Source: Paracoccus yeei ATCC BAA-599 (GTDB lineage Bacteria; Pseudomonadota; Alphaproteobacteria; Rhodobacterales; Rhodobacteraceae). From it: a DNA stretch of 64,000 bases. A model generated the notes under the pieces. The model saw only the letters and a list, made by a program, of their open reading frames with translations. It was not told the origin of the DNA and did no database searches. Location: NCBI RefSeq assembly GCF_000622145.1, contig NZ_JHWH01000001.1, positions 285,678 through 349,677 of the forward strand. The letters run 5' to 3'. The position numbers were made by a program, and so were the translations under genes. Positions 39,402 through 49,122 of this stretch are shown here, one piece after another. Position 1 is the first letter of the stretch. Every line of letters begins with the position of its first letter.

Positions 39402-40409
39402 CTAGATCAGCCCTTCGGCGCGGAAGGCCACCAGCAGGTCGCTTTCGGGCCGAGGCCCGACATGGGAAATCACCTCGGCCGCCGCGATGCAGCCCATGCG
39501 TCCGGCCACCGCCAGCGGCAGGCCACGCGCAAGGCCCAGGATCAGCCCGGCCGCGAACTGGTCGCCGGCGCCGGTGGCATCCACGGGGACGACGCGATGC
39601 ACCGGGGCCGTCACCCGTTCCTCGCCCCGGATCAGGATCGCATCCTCGCCCGAGCGGGTGCAAATCACCGTGCCGCAATCGGCGCGGGCCATCTGCAGCG
39701 CCTGTTCCAGATCCGTCACCTGATAGAGCGATTGCCATTCATGGACGTTGCCGATGACATAATCCATCGGCCCGGCGACCAGACGGCGAAAGCCTTCGCG
39801 GTGGCGGTCGACGCAGAACGGATCGGAGAGCGCGATGCCCGCCTGCCCGCCGGCGGCGTGGCAGGCCTCGGCGGCCTTCAGGAACGCCGCCTTGCCGGCG
39901 TCCTTGTCGAAGAGGTACCCCTCCAGGAACAGCCAGTCGCAGCCGCTGAAGGTGGCGGGGTTCACGTCCTCGGGCCCGAGTTCGCCGGAAATCCCTAGAT
40001 AGGTGTTCATCGACCGCTCGCCGTCCGGCGTCACGAAGATGATCGAACGCGAGGTCGGCGCCACCTCCCCGGCCACCGGCGGATTGACGAAGACGGTGCC
40101 CTGCGCCTCGGTCTGCTCGGCATAGGACAGGCCCAGCGGATCGCCCGCCACCTTGCCGATGAAGGCGGTGCGCAGCCCCATCATCCCCAGCCCCGCCAGC
40201 GTGTTCGCGACCGAACCGCCCGGCACCAGCCGCGCCTTCCCGGCCTGCGGATCGGCGGATTGCGCGGCCATCAGGAACTCGGACCGCTCGCGGTCGATCA
40301 GCTGCATGATGCCCTTTTCCACCCCCAGCCGTGCCAGCGTCACATCCGAGGTCGGCGCGATCACATCCATCACGGCGTTGCCGATCCCGATCACATAGGG
40401 GGTGGTCAT
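39402..40409 (-). CDS. PfkB family carbohydrate/adenosine kinase
   Basis: 335-residue kinase. VPGGSVANTLAGLG is the substrate-binding N-terminal PfkB motif and VDATGAGDQFAAGLI the C-terminal one, with the catalytic aspartate. The overall form resembles the adenosine-kinase-like enzymes common in alphaproteobacteria. The start lies inside the nth end (ATGA overlap) with GAGGAGAAG upstream. The exact substrate is not certain. Confidence 0.9.
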   Translation of the reverse strand: MTTPYVIGIGNAVMDVIAPTSDVTLARLGVEKGIMQLIDRERSEFLMAAQSADPQAGKARLVPGGSVANTLAGLGMMGLRTAFIGKVAGDPLGLSYAEQTEAQGTVFVNPPVAGEVAPTSRSIIFVTPDGERSMNTYLGISGELGPEDVNPATFSGCDWLFLEGYLFDKDAGKAAFLKAAEACHAAGGQAGIALSDPFCVDRHREGFRRLVAGPMDYVIGNVHEWQSLYQVTDLEQALQMARADCGTVICTRSGEDAILIRGEERVTAPVHRVVPVDATGAGDQFAAGLILGLARGLPLAVAGRMGCIAAAEVISHVGPRPESDLLVAFRAEGLI

Positions 40410-41074
40410 GCGGTCTTCTCCTCATAGGGGCAGAGGTCTTCGATGGGGCAGATAGCGCAGCGCGGGCGGCGCGCCTGGCAGATGTAGCGGCCGTGCAGGA
40501 TCAGCCAGTGATGCGCATTCTGCTGGAAGGGGACGGGGACATTGTCCTCGATGGCGCGCTCGACCGCCTCGACGTCGCGGCCGGGCGCGATGCGGGTGCG
40601 GTTGCCGACACGGAAGATATGGGTGTCGACCGCCTGCGCGGGAAAGTCGAAGACGCTGTTCAGGACCACGTTGGCGGTCTTGCGGCCGACGCCCGGCAGG
40701 GTCATCAGCGCGGCGCGCGACTGCGGCACCTCGCCGCCGTAAACCTCGACCAGGATGCGCGACAGGGCGATCACGTTCTTGGCCTTCTGGCGGTAAAGGC
40801 TGATGGTCCTGATATGCTCGGTCAGGCCGTCGACGCCCAGGTCCAGCATCTGCTGCGGGGTGGCGACGCGCTGGAACAGGGTCTTCGTCGCCTTGTTCAC
40901 GCCCACGTCGGTCGCCTGCGCCGACAGCGCCACCGCGACCAGCAGGGTGAAGGCGTTGGTGTATTCCAGTTCCGTCACCGGATGCGGATTGGCCTCGCGC
41001 AGGCGCGAAAAGATCTCGATCTGCGCGGCATAGGGCAAGGCGGCAGGGATGCGGGGCGAAGCGGGGCGAGCCAT
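40406..41074 (-). CDS. nth: Endonuclease III
   Basis: 222-residue base-excision repair glycosylase/AP lyase removing oxidised pyrimidines. Helix-hairpin-helix LPGVGRKTANVVL with the catalytic lysine, VDTHIFRVGNR with the catalytic aspartate, and a C-terminal 4Fe-4S site in CQARRPRCAICPIEDLC. The start at 41074 gives the family N-terminus. It is divergent from ogt, another repair gene. Confidence 0.96.
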   Translation of the reverse strand: MARPASPRIPAALPYAAQIEIFSRLREANPHPVTELEYTNAFTLLVAVALSAQATDVGVNKATKTLFQRVATPQQMLDLGVDGLTEHIRTISLYRQKAKNVIALSRILVEVYGGEVPQSRAALMTLPGVGRKTANVVLNSVFDFPAQAVDTHIFRVGNRTRIAPGRDVEAVERAIEDNVPVPFQQNAHHWLILHGRYICQARRPRCAICPIEDLCPYEEKTA

Positions 41075-41163
41075 GGCCGACTGATGCACCGCCCTGCCCT
41101 TCGACGCAAGCCACTGGATTCCGTCGCCCGCGCTGCTAGTCTGACCGGGACAGGAGGAACACC

Positions 41164-41757
41164 ATGACCCGGACAATCCTCGCCCTTGCGCCCGAGCCGT
41201 CATCCGCCTTGCGCGTCACCCTGACCCGCCAGCCCGCCGAGGCCGAGGTCCTGTGTCACGGCTGCTTTGATTCGCCCCTGGGCCCGGTCGTCGCCCTGGG
41301 CGCGGGCGGGGCGCTGTGGGGGCTGGGCTTTGCGGCCGAAGGGACGCCGGACGCGGTTCTGGCCGATCTGGGCGCCCGCTGGCCCCGCGCCCGCCTGGTC
41401 GCGGCACCCGAGGCCATGGCCCCGGCCATCCAGGCGCTGCGGCAGGGCCAGGGCGACATCACCGTCCGCCTGTCGGGCACGGGTTTTCAGATGCTGGTCT
41501 GGCAGGCGCTGCTGGAGGTGCCCCCGGGCCAGGTCATCAGCTATGCCATGCTGGCCCACCGCATCGGCCGGCCGCGCGCGCTGCGGGCCGTGGGCACCGC
41601 AGTTGGGCAGAACCCGGTCAGCTGGGCCGTCCCCTGCCACCGGGTCACCCGCACCGACGGCAGCATCGGCGGCTATCACTGGGGCGAGGCGGTCAAGCGC
41701 GCGCTGCTGGCCCGCGAAGGCGCGGCTATCGGACCCCGCGCCATCCCCTCGTTGTGA
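41164..41757 (+). CDS. ogt: Methylated-DNA-protein cysteine methyltransferase
   Basis: 197-residue suicide repair protein that takes alkyl groups from O6-methylguanine. Acceptor Cys158 is in SWAVPCHRVTRTDG; FQMLVWQALLEVPPGQVISY and RIGRPRALRAVGTAVGQNP form the DNA-binding region. The N-terminal about 25 residues are an extra, poorly conserved stretch. Caggagg-type ribosome-binding site. Confidence 0.95.
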   Translation: MTRTILALAPEPSSALRVTLTRQPAEAEVLCHGCFDSPLGPVVALGAGGALWGLGFAAEGTPDAVLADLGARWPRARLVAAPEAMAPAIQALRQGQGDITVRLSGTGFQMLVWQALLEVPPGQVISYAMLAHRIGRPRALRAVGTAVGQNPVSWAVPCHRVTRTDGSIGGYHWGEAVKRALLAREGAAIGPRAIPSL

Positions 41758-41913
41758 CTGGTCGTGCCGGATTTCCCGCGTATTTCTGTGGAGTTGCGCA
41801 GGAACCCGTGCCATTCTGCCCACGTTTGGGCATCAGCCGCCGGACCCTTGCTTGGCCCGGCCGCGTCGTAAGGACAGGCGACAGCAGATCGCCCCATCCA
41901 GAAAGGTGAAACC

Positions 41914-42570
41914 ATGAAGACCCGTATTTCGCTGCTTCTCGCCTCGGCCGGCGTGCTCGCCATCGGCGCCTGCACCCCCACCGAACCCGCCGGGACCGGA
42001 CCCGGAGGATCCCAGCTTAGCCGCACGCAGCAAGGCGCCATCGCGGGCGCAGTCGTGGGCGGGCTGATCGGCGCGGGCGAAAGCCGCTCGAACGCCGTCA
42101 AGGGTGCGCTCATCGGCGCGACCGCGGGCGCGGTCGGCGGCTCGATCCTGGACCAGCAGCAGCGCGCCCTGCAGCAGTCGCTGAACAACCCCAACATCCA
42201 GGTCGTGAACCGCGGCACCCATCTGTCGGTGGTCATGCCGGAATCGACGCTGTTCGCCACGGATTCGGCCGCCGTCGGCGCGCGCGGGCAGAACGACCTG
42301 TACATCATCGCCCGCAACCTGACCCAGTATCCGAACAGCCGCATCCAGGTGATCGGCCATACCGACAGCACCGGATCGGCCGCCTACAACCAGGACCTGT
42401 CGGAACGCCGCGCGCGGTCGGTTGCGGGCATCCTGTCCGCCGGGGGCGTCTCGTCGAACCGCATCGCCACCACGGGGCGCGGCGCGACCCAGCCCGTCGC
42501 CTCGAACGACACGGCTGCGGGGCGCGCGCAGAACCGCCGCGTGGAAATCCAGATCATCCCGACCAACTGA
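41914..42570 (+). CDS. OmpA-family outer-membrane lipoprotein
   Basis: 218-residue lipoprotein. The signal sequence ends with the lipobox GAC at Cys20. A glycine-zipper region (GAIAGAVVGGLIGAG, GALIGATAGAVGG) follows, then an OmpA C-terminal domain with VIGHTDSTGSAAYNQDLSERRA for peptidoglycan binding. Resembles YiaD/Pal-like proteins. Single-gene unit ended by a strong terminator. Confidence 0.93.
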   Translation: MKTRISLLLASAGVLAIGACTPTEPAGTGPGGSQLSRTQQGAIAGAVVGGLIGAGESRSNAVKGALIGATAGAVGGSILDQQQRALQQSLNNPNIQVVNRGTHLSVVMPESTLFATDSAAVGARGQNDLYIIARNLTQYPNSRIQVIGHTDSTGSAAYNQDLSERRARSVAGILSAGGVSSNRIATTGRGATQPVASNDTAAGRAQNRRVEIQIIPTN

Positions 42571-42595
42571 CCCGAGCCTTGGGTGCAGGACCAGG

Positions 42596-42623
42596 GGCCG
42601 GTGGCGAAAGCCGCCGGCCTTTT
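42596..42623 (+). terminator. Intrinsic terminator after the OmpA gene
   Basis: GGCCGGTGGC-GAAA-GCCGCCGGCC (one wobble) then TTTT: a 10-base stem with a GNRA tetraloop. Confidence 0.92.
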
Positions 42624-42647
42624 CCGTTGCGCCTTCCCGGCCGCCGC

Positions 42648-42685
42648 AAAAGGAAAGGCCCCCGGACGTTTCCGTCGCGGGGGCC
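42648..42685 (-). terminator. Intrinsic terminator after the F0 operon
   Basis: On the minus strand GGCCCCCG and CGGGGGCC pair, with an inner GACG/CGTC stem and a GAAA loop, followed by TTTCCTTTT. It ends the atpI-B-E-F'-F transcript. Confidence 0.88.
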
Positions 42686-42740
42686 GCTCACTGTCCGGGG
42701 GTTGCCGCGCGCGGTTCCCCCTTCTCGTTATTCGGTGGCG

Positions 42741-43298
42741 TCAGTTCAACCGGCGCTCGACCTCGGCAATCGCGCGGTCGATTCCGGCGCTGCGCTGGTC
42801 GGCCGTGGCCTGTTGGCCCAGGATCTCGGTCGCCGCTGCGATGGCGGTCTGGATCGCACGGTCGCGCACGGCGCGCACGGCGTCGGCCTCGGCGCCCGCG
42901 ATCTGGTCCTCGGCCGCCTTCAGCCGGCGTTCGATCGAGACCTGCAACGCCTTCTTGGCTTTCTCGGCTTCCAGCGTGGCTTCGCGCTTGGCATTGGCCA
43001 CGATCTCGTCGGCCTGCGACTTGACCTCGCGCTGCCGACGCTCGTAGCTCGCATAGATCTCCTGCGCTTCCTCGCGCAGGCGGCGGGCTTCGGCCAGGTC
43101 GTTGCGGATGCCTTCGGCGCGCTTGTCCAGCAGGCCGCCCACCAGCTGCGGCACCCGGAAATAGACCAGGATGCCCACGAAGACCAGGAAGGCCAGCGTG
43201 ACGATGAAGTCCGTGTTGCGCAGCGAGAAGAACGGCCCCGTCGCGGCCAGCGCGGGGCTGGCCATCATCAGGGCAAAAAGAACGCTCAGACGTTTCAT
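42741..43298 (-). CDS. atpF: ATP synthase F0 subunit b
   Basis: 185-residue peripheral stalk subunit. An N-terminal hydrophobic stretch MKRLSVLFALMMASPALA looks like a signal peptide and is followed by a membrane segment VTLAFLVFVGILVYFRVP, then a long charged coiled coil. Last gene of the F0 operon, overlapping the b' gene by ATGA. Confidence 0.95.
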   Translation of the reverse strand: MKRLSVLFALMMASPALAATGPFFSLRNTDFIVTLAFLVFVGILVYFRVPQLVGGLLDKRAEGIRNDLAEARRLREEAQEIYASYERRQREVKSQADEIVANAKREATLEAEKAKKALQVSIERRLKAAEDQIAGAEADAVRAVRDRAIQTAIAAATEILGQQATADQRSAGIDRAIAEVERRLN

Positions 43299-43939
43299 TG
43301 CAGGACCCCCTTCAGACGCTGGTCCACCACCTGGTTCACCAGCGCCGGATCGGCCTGGCCGCCAAAGTTCTGCACCAAGGCCTCGGTCACGTCGCGGGCG
43401 ACGGTCCGGGCGTCCTCGACCGCCGAGGCGCGGATCTGACCGATGCGCTTTTCGGATTCGGTCGCACGCGCGGCGATCTCGGCATCGGCATGGGCGATGG
43501 CCGCGTCCAGTTCCTTCTGGATCTCGGCCTTGTTGGCGGCGACGATCTTGTTCGCCTCGGCCCGGGCGTCGGCCAGCGCCTTGTCATAGGCGGCTTCCGC
43601 GTCCTTGGCCTTCTGCTTGAATTCCTCGGCTGCCATCAGATCGCCGGTGATGGCGCCCTGACGATCGCTGATGACGCCGCCGATGCGCGGCAGGGCCACG
43701 CGCGACAGCACCCAATAGATCACGCCCAGCACCACCAGCAGCCAGAAGATCTGGTTGCCGAAGGTGGTGATATCCAGCTGCGGCATGCCCGGCGCGCTGG
43801 CGGCATGACCCGCCGCATGGGCCGCATCGGCGCCATGCACCGCCACGCCATGCGCTGCATCGGGGGCGGTTTCGGTGATGATCACCGTTTCAGTTTCTTC
43901 GACCACGACGGGCGCGGTCTGTTGCAACAGGCTGAACAT
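43295..43939 (-). CDS. atpF': ATP synthase F0 subunit b'
   Basis: 214-residue second b-type stalk subunit (also called AtpG or AtpX) typical of alphaproteobacteria and cyanobacteria. An Ala/His-rich N-terminal extension of about 55 residues precedes the membrane anchor IFWLLVVLGVIYWVLS and an extended coiled coil. It pairs with b to form a heterodimeric stator. Confidence 0.93.
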   Translation of the reverse strand: MFSLLQQTAPVVVEETETVIITETAPDAAHGVAVHGADAAHAAGHAASAPGMPQLDITTFGNQIFWLLVVLGVIYWVLSRVALPRIGGVISDRQGAITGDLMAAEEFKQKAKDAEAAYDKALADARAEANKIVAANKAEIQKELDAAIAHADAEIAARATESEKRIGQIRASAVEDARTVARDVTEALVQNFGGQADPALVNQVVDQRLKGVLQ

Positions 43940-44015
43940 ATCCTACCCCATGCCGGTCGTTTCACAATCGGGTGGGCGCGTCACGCCCCCACCCAACCGC
44001 AAGGATGGCAAAGGA

Positions 44016-44249
44016 TCAGACTGCGAACAGCAGCAGCAGAGCGACCAGGAACGAGAAGATCCCCAGGGCTTCGGCAAAGGCCATGCCGATGAACAGCGTC
44101 GCGGTCTGCGAAGCGGCGGCCGACGGGTTGCGCAGCGCGCCCGACAGGTAGTTGCCGGCGACATTGCCCACCCCGATGGCGGCACCGGCCATGCCGATGC
44201 AAGCCAGACCGGCGCCGAGGTACTGTCCCAGTTGACCCAGATTTTCCAT
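44016..44249 (-). CDS. atpE: ATP synthase F0 subunit c
   Basis: 77-residue rotor-ring hairpin. First helix [20 protein letters not shown], polar loop with ALRNPSAA, and second helix with the proton-carrying glutamate in [20 protein letters not shown]. Two ATGs occur six bases apart; the second (44249) has AAGGAG at normal spacing. Confidence 0.96.
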   Translation of the reverse strand: MENLGQLGQYLGAGLACIGMAGAAIGVGNVAGNYLSGALRNPSAAASQTATLFIGMAFAEALGIFSFLVALLLLFAV

Positions 44250-44307
44250 GTTCATGCTCCTTGAGGCTTGGAAAGGGTTTTTCGGTTGTCCTGATCCGCT
44301 CCGGCGC

Positions 44308-45066
44308 TCAGTGCGCCGGATGCAGGGCGTCCTTCAGATAGACGCAGGTCAGGATGGTAAACACATAGGCCTGAATGAGGGCGACCAGCACCTCGAGCCC
44401 GTAGACCGCGACGATGGCCAGCACCGAGACCGGCGCCAGGGCCGCGACGGCGGCAAAGGCCGCGAACACCTTGATCACCGCGTGGCCGGCCATGATGTTG
44501 CCGGCAAGTCGGATCGAGTGGCTGACCGGACGCACGAAATACGAGATCAGCTCGATCACGGCCAGGACCGGGCGCAGCGCCAGCGGCGCTGAGCTGACCC
44601 AGAACAGGCCCAGGAAATGGGCGCCATTCTTGACAAAGCCCAGCACCGTCACGCCGACAAAGACCAGCAGCGCCAGCACCGCCGTCACCGCGATATGGGA
44701 TGTGGGCGAGAAGCTTTTCGGCAGCAGGGCCAGAAAGTTCGCGAACAGGATGAAGCAGAACAGCGTCATCACATAGGGGAAGTATTTCAGCCCGTCCTTG
44801 CCGGTCACATCCTCGACCATCTTGCGGACCATGCCGTAAAGCAGTTCGGCGATGGACTGGATGCGGTTCGGAACGATGGCGCGGCCGCGGGTGCCGAACA
44901 CCAGCAGGCCGGTGATGCACAGGGCGGCCAGCGCCATCCACAGCGTCGCGTTGGTGGGCGTGTACCAGTGCACCTCGGTGCCGCCGAACAGCGGCTTGAC
45001 GATGAACTGGTCCATGGGATGGAAAACCAGCCCTTCAACTTCTTCTTCGGTCACGGCCATCGTCAT
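44308..45066 (-). CDS. atpB: ATP synthase F0 subunit a
   Basis: 252-residue proton channel subunit with five to six membrane helices. The essential arginine lies in [26 protein letters not shown] and the C-terminal [19 protein letters not shown] are conserved. Overlaps atpI by ATGA. Confidence 0.97.
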   Translation of the reverse strand: MTMAVTEEEVEGLVFHPMDQFIVKPLFGGTEVHWYTPTNATLWMALAALCITGLLVFGTRGRAIVPNRIQSIAELLYGMVRKMVEDVTGKDGLKYFPYVMTLFCFILFANFLALLPKSFSPTSHIAVTAVLALLVFVGVTVLGFVKNGAHFLGLFWVSSAPLALRPVLAVIELISYFVRPVSHSIRLAGNIMAGHAVIKVFAAFAAVAALAPVSVLAIVAVYGLEVLVALIQAYVFTILTCVYLKDALHPAH

Positions 45067-45422
45067 TCACCCTTGTCATCGCCGGGATTGCCGCTTGGGC
45101 GCGCCCCGGGTTCCTTCCCTATCTCGTTCGCGGTGCGCAGCATCGTCTTGATGCCGGCGGCCAGGCCGAACAGCACGAAGACGATCATCAGGAACGGCGT
45201 GGTCCCGAACACATAGTCCAGTCCAAAGCCGATCCCGAACCCGATGCCCAACCCGGCCACCAGTTCCGTCACCATGCGCCAGGCCATGTTCGCCTGGCTG
45301 AAATGCTCTTCCCCGCGCGATGCGGGCCCTGTTCCCGTCCGTTCGCCCAGACGGGCTTCCAGCTGGCGCAGCCGCTCCGCGTCCCGGGCACGCGCGTCCT
45401 GCTGGTCCGGATCCTGGCCCAA
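45063..45422 (-). CDS. atpI: AtpI, ATP synthase F0 assembly protein
   Basis: 119-residue protein. A charged N-terminal third is followed by two membrane helices ([19 protein letters not shown] and [19 protein letters not shown]). AtpI helps c-ring assembly and ion supply. The apparent start is a TTG at 45422; no ATG fits the conserved N-terminus. First gene of the F0 operon; F1 genes are not present here. Confidence 0.9.
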   Translation of the reverse strand: MGQDPDQQDARARDAERLRQLEARLGERTGTGPASRGEEHFSQANMAWRMVTELVAGLGIGFGIGFGLDYVFGTTPFLMIVFVLFGLAAGIKTMLRTANEIGKEPGARPSGNPGDDKGE

Positions 45423-45581
45423 GGCTCACACCCCCGTTATCGGTTGGCGCGGTGATAGGGGCTGACGCCACCCAAGTCAAGCCGCGCGGGAGAATAGTTA
45501 ACCGGCTGTATATGAATGGAATTTCAGGGAGATTGGTGTGCAGTGCATTGGGATTGCGGGCGATCTGCGCGGTGGCGCTTA

Positions 45582-45599
45582 TTCAACCCATCGGTTAAA
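45582..45599. promoter_or_regulatory. ArsR-type operator
   Basis: TTCAACC-CATC-GGTTAAA, an inverted repeat with one mismatch, just before the arsR start. A second GTTAACC lies at 45497-45503. Both are in the 185-base gap between atpI and arsR. Confidence 0.55.
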
Positions 45600-45607
45600 C
45601 AAGGCGG

Positions 45608-45955
45608 ATGACTGGCCCCGACCCCAATCTCGACACCATCTTCGCCGCGCTGGCCGATCCGACGCGGCGCGCGATCCTGGCCATGCTGCTCGAGGACGAC
45701 ATGGCCGTGACCGACGTCGCAGCGCCCTTTCAGGTCAGCCTCGCCGCGATCTCCAAGCACCTTGCCGTGCTGGCGACGGCCGGGCTGATCCGGCAGGAAC
45801 GGCGGGGCCGGATCATCTGGTGCAAGCTCGATCCCGACGGGCTGCGCGCCGCCTCGGTCTGGATGCAGGGCTTCGGCCATTTCGAGCCGGTGGACCTCGA
45901 CGACTTCGAACGTTTCCTGATGACCGAACTGCCCGAGACCCAATCGCCGGACTGA
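45608..45955 (+). CDS. ArsR/SmtB family transcriptional regulator
   Basis: 115-residue winged-helix repressor. ALADPTRRAILAMLL and the recognition helix VSLAAISKHLAVLATAGLIRQERRGR are standard for the SdpR-like branch. No CxC metal motif is present, so a metal ligand is unlikely. It is divergent from the F0 operon and probably autoregulates through the repeat before it. Confidence 0.92.
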   Translation: MTGPDPNLDTIFAALADPTRRAILAMLLEDDMAVTDVAAPFQVSLAAISKHLAVLATAGLIRQERRGRIIWCKLDPDGLRAASVWMQGFGHFEPVDLDDFERFLMTELPETQSPD

Positions 45956-45971
45956 CCCCGGACATGCGAAA

Positions 45972-45994
45972 GCGGCCGGGTCGGGCCCGGCCGC
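45972..45994. terminator. Hairpin between arsR and the nucleotidase gene
   Basis: Perfect 9-base stem GCGGCCGGG-TCGGG-CCCGGCCGC between convergent genes. On the minus strand it is followed by TTT, and on the plus strand only by scattered T. Confidence 0.65.
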
Positions 45995-45999
45995 CTGCG

Positions 46000-47598
46000 T
46001 CATTTCACGGTGATGCGCCCATCCAGCACCGGGACGAACTCCCGGCCCTGCCGCGCCAGGTATTCGGCCAGCACATCGGCCAGATCGGGCCCGAAGTCAT
46101 AGGCCGCCTGCGCATTGCTGGCAAAGACCTTGTAGCCGTCCCCGCCCATCCGCATGTAGTTGTTCGAGACGACGCCATAGGTCTTGGCGCGGTCGATGGG
46201 CACCCATGCCTCGCCCTCGCGCACCAGCACATCCGATATGCGCGCGCCCGCCTCGGCCGCGGGATCGACCGTGTATTTCAGCCCGGCGACCTGGGCAAAG
46301 CGCCCGGCCTTGTCCTCATACTGGCTGGCGCCGTTTTCCAGGGCAGCAATGATGTCGGCGCCGCTGACCTGAAAGGTCGACAGCGTGTTCTGGAACGGCA
46401 GCACCGCCAGCACATCGCCCATCGTGACCGGTCCCGCCGGAAGCGAGGCGCGCAGCCCCCCGCCGTTCTCGATGGCAATGGTGATGCCTTGGCCCTTGAC
46501 GCGGTCCAGCATCGCTTCGGTGACGACATTGCCCATCTCGCACTCGCGTTGGCGGCAGGTGTCGCGGCTGCCGTCGACGGGCGCCTTCAACTCGGCCACG
46601 CGCTTCTGCTTCAGCTGCTCGATGGGGGCGGCCAGATCCTTGACGCGGGCGGCGATGCGCGCATCGGGCGCGACCGAGCTGTCCAGCAGGATTGGCTGCC
46701 CTTCGGCCCTAGTCAGCCGACCCGAGTCGTCGAAAGTCAGCACCAGATGGCCCAGATACTTGCCATAGGCATAGGCCGTCGCGACAGGAACCTCCGCCCC
46801 GTCCGCACCCTTGACCATGGTGGGATAGGGCCCCTCGGCGCCCTCCATCTGTCCAAGCAGCGTGTGGCTGTGCCCGCCGATCACCGCGTCGATGCCCGGA
46901 ACCTGGGCCGCGATCTCCTGGTCGCGGCGATAGCCTTCATGGGTCAGGGCGATGATCTTGGTGACGCCCGCATCCGTCAGCTCCTGCGCATCGGCCTTGA
47001 GGCTGTCCAGGTCGTCCTGGAAGATCACCTTGTCGCCGGGCGAGGATGTCTCGGGCGTGTCCATCGCCAGGGCCGAGACGATGCCGACCTTGTCGCCGCC
47101 CACGTCCAGCGTCACCGTGCCGCCGACCTTGCCGTGCAGTTCGGGCGATTGCGAGACGTCCAGGTTCCCCGAGATCACCGGGAATTTCACGCCCTCGGCC
47201 AGCAGCTGCAACCCGGCGGGACCGTCGTCGAACTCGTGATTGCCGACTGCCATCGCGTCAAAGCCGATGGCATTCATGAACTCGACCGTGTCCTTGCCCT
47301 TGTAGGTCGTATAGAACAGGCTGCCCTGATACTGGTCGCCGGCGTCCAGGACGATGACGTTCTGCCCCTCGGCGCGCAGACCGTCGCGCAGCTCGGCGAT
47401 CTTGGCGGCCAGCCGCGCGACGCCGCCGAAACATTCGCCCTTGGCGTCCGCCTCGTCGTCGCAGGTGCTGTCATGCTCGTTGATCGGCTCGACCCGGCTG
47501 TGGAAATCGTTGATGTGCAGCACATGCAGCGTATAGTCCGCCTGCGCGGCACCTGCGCCCAGAACGACCGCCGCCGTCGCCAATAGCCAAGCTTTCAT
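46000..47598 (-). CDS. Periplasmic 5'-nucleotidase/metallophosphatase (UshA-like)
   Basis: 532-residue exported enzyme. A signal peptide (about 1-20, cleavage after AQA) precedes the calcineurin-type domain with metal motifs ILHINDFH-like HINDFHSRVEP, LDAGDQYQG, GNHEFDDG, THEGYRRD and GGHSHTLLG. The C-terminal 5'-nucleotidase domain ends near NYMRMGGDGY. It hydrolyses nucleotides in the periplasm for uptake. Two cysteines near 46 and 57 and more near 350 may form disulfides. Confidence 0.93.
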   Translation of the reverse strand: MKAWLLATAAVVLGAGAAQADYTLHVLHINDFHSRVEPINEHDSTCDDEADAKGECFGGVARLAAKIAELRDGLRAEGQNVIVLDAGDQYQGSLFYTTYKGKDTVEFMNAIGFDAMAVGNHEFDDGPAGLQLLAEGVKFPVISGNLDVSQSPELHGKVGGTVTLDVGGDKVGIVSALAMDTPETSSPGDKVIFQDDLDSLKADAQELTDAGVTKIIALTHEGYRRDQEIAAQVPGIDAVIGGHSHTLLGQMEGAEGPYPTMVKGADGAEVPVATAYAYGKYLGHLVLTFDDSGRLTRAEGQPILLDSSVAPDARIAARVKDLAAPIEQLKQKRVAELKAPVDGSRDTCRQRECEMGNVVTEAMLDRVKGQGITIAIENGGGLRASLPAGPVTMGDVLAVLPFQNTLSTFQVSGADIIAALENGASQYEDKAGRFAQVAGLKYTVDPAAEAGARISDVLVREGEAWVPIDRAKTYGVVSNNYMRMGGDGYKVFASNAQAAYDFGPDLADVLAEYLARQGREFVPVLDGRITVK

Positions 47599-47730
47599 CC
47601 CTGCTCTCCGCCGCCGATGATGGATCGGGGGCCAGCTTCCGGGATCGGCGCCGGACGGTCAACAGGTCATCATGCCTGTCGAAAAAGGTTCACGCTTGAC
47701 GCAAGCCGGCCGGCGTCGCAGAACCGCGCC

Positions 47731-48063
47731 ATGCTTGCCTACAAGATCCTGCGCCCCGCCGAATTCCAGGCGTTCCAGACCGCCGGCCGGACGGACGGCG
47801 CCCCGGTCGACCTGGCCGACGGCTATATCCACCTGTCCACCGGGGATCAGGTTCCCGGCACGCTGGCCCGGCACTTCGCGGGAGAGACCGACCTGCACCT
47901 GCTGGCGGTCCGGACCGAAGCCCTGGACGCGCTGCGGTGGGAGCCTTCGCGCGGGGGCCAGCTGTTCCCCCACCTCTATCGCGAACTTCGCGCCTCGGAC
48001 GTGCTGTGGTCGCGCACCATCCCGCTCGGGCCCCAAGGTCATGACATCGGAGATCTGGAATGA
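47731..48063 (+). CDS. DUF952 family protein
   Basis: 110-residue protein. [13 protein letters not shown] at the start, [20 protein letters not shown] in the middle and FPHLYREL near the end are the DUF952 pattern. Function is unknown; some homologues are near glutathione or ubiquitin-like enzymes. Start chosen to fit the family. Overlaps pyrD by ATGA. Confidence 0.9.
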   Translation: MLAYKILRPAEFQAFQTAGRTDGAPVDLADGYIHLSTGDQVPGTLARHFAGETDLHLLAVRTEALDALRWEPSRGGQLFPHLYRELRASDVLWSRTIPLGPQGHDIGDLE

Positions 48064-49118
48064 CCCTGATCGAGTCCCTCGGCCTTCAGGCGCTGCACCG
48101 TTTGCCGCCTGAAACCGCGCATGACCTTTCAATCCGGGCGCTGAAACGCGGCCTTGTGCCGCTGAACGGCGGGCCCGTCACCTCGGACAGGCTGCGGCTG
48201 ACGATTGCGGGGCTGGACCTGCCGAATCCGGTCGGACTGGCGGCGGGCTATGACAAGAACGCCCGCGCGGTGCCCGCGCTGATGCGGGCGGGCTTCGGCT
48301 TTGTCGAGGTTGGCGCCGCGACCCCCCGGCCCCAGCCCGGCAACCCCAAGCCCCGGCTGTTCCGGCTGACGCAGGATCGCGCCATCATCAACCGCTTCGG
48401 CTTCAACAATGACGGAGCGCAGGCGATTGCCGCGCGCCTTGCGGCGCGGCCCGCAGGCATTCCGGTCGGGTTGAACATCGGCGCGAACAAGGACAGCCCG
48501 GACCGCAGCGCGGATTTCGCCTCGGTCGTGCGCACCGCGGGCGCTGCGGCCGATTTCCTGACGGTCAACGTCTCGTCGCCGAATACCGAAAAGCTGCGCG
48601 ATCTTCAGGGCGCCGATGCGCTCGCAGCCCTGCTGGACGGGGTGATCCGCGCGCGCGATGCCCTGCCGAACCGCCCGCCGGTCTTCGTCAAGATCGCCCC
48701 CGACCTCGATGACGAGGCCCTGGCCCAGATCGCAAGCGTGGCCACGGCAGCGCCGGTCGATGCGATCATCGCAACCAACACCACCCTGTCGCGCGACGGC
48801 ATCGACCCCACCCACGCCCAGCAGGCCGGCGGGCTGTCGGGTGCGCCCTTGTTCGACCGCTCGACCCGCATCCTCGCGCGGCTCGCCCGCCAGACGGCGG
48901 GGCGGGTGCCGCTGATCGGGGTCGGCGGCATCGGCTCGACCGACCAGGCGTGGGAAAAGCTGCGCGCGGGCGCCTCGGCCGTCCAGATCTATTCGGCGCT
49001 GATCTATCAGGGGTTCGCGCTGGCTGCCCGCATCGCGCAGGAACTCGACGACCGCCTGACGCGGCAGCGCATGACCCTGCCCGAACTGACAGGCAGCGGC
49101 ATCGACGACTGGCTGTAA
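48060..49118 (+). CDS. pyrD: Dihydroorotate dehydrogenase (quinone)
   Basis: 352-residue membrane-associated class 2 enzyme of pyrimidine synthesis, reducing ubiquinone. FMN-binding and catalytic features: [27 protein letters not shown] with the class 2 catalytic serine, and [27 protein letters not shown] phosphate-binding loop. Amphipathic N-terminal helices are present. Four bases separate it from the convergent cysE. Confidence 0.96.
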   Translation: MTLIESLGLQALHRLPPETAHDLSIRALKRGLVPLNGGPVTSDRLRLTIAGLDLPNPVGLAAGYDKNARAVPALMRAGFGFVEVGAATPRPQPGNPKPRLFRLTQDRAIINRFGFNNDGAQAIAARLAARPAGIPVGLNIGANKDSPDRSADFASVVRTAGAAADFLTVNVSSPNTEKLRDLQGADALAALLDGVIRARDALPNRPPVFVKIAPDLDDEALAQIASVATAAPVDAIIATNTTLSRDGIDPTHAQQAGGLSGAPLFDRSTRILARLARQTAGRVPLIGVGGIGSTDQAWEKLRAGASAVQIYSALIYQGFALAARIAQELDDRLTRQRMTLPELTGSGIDDWL

Positions 49119-49122
49119 GGGG

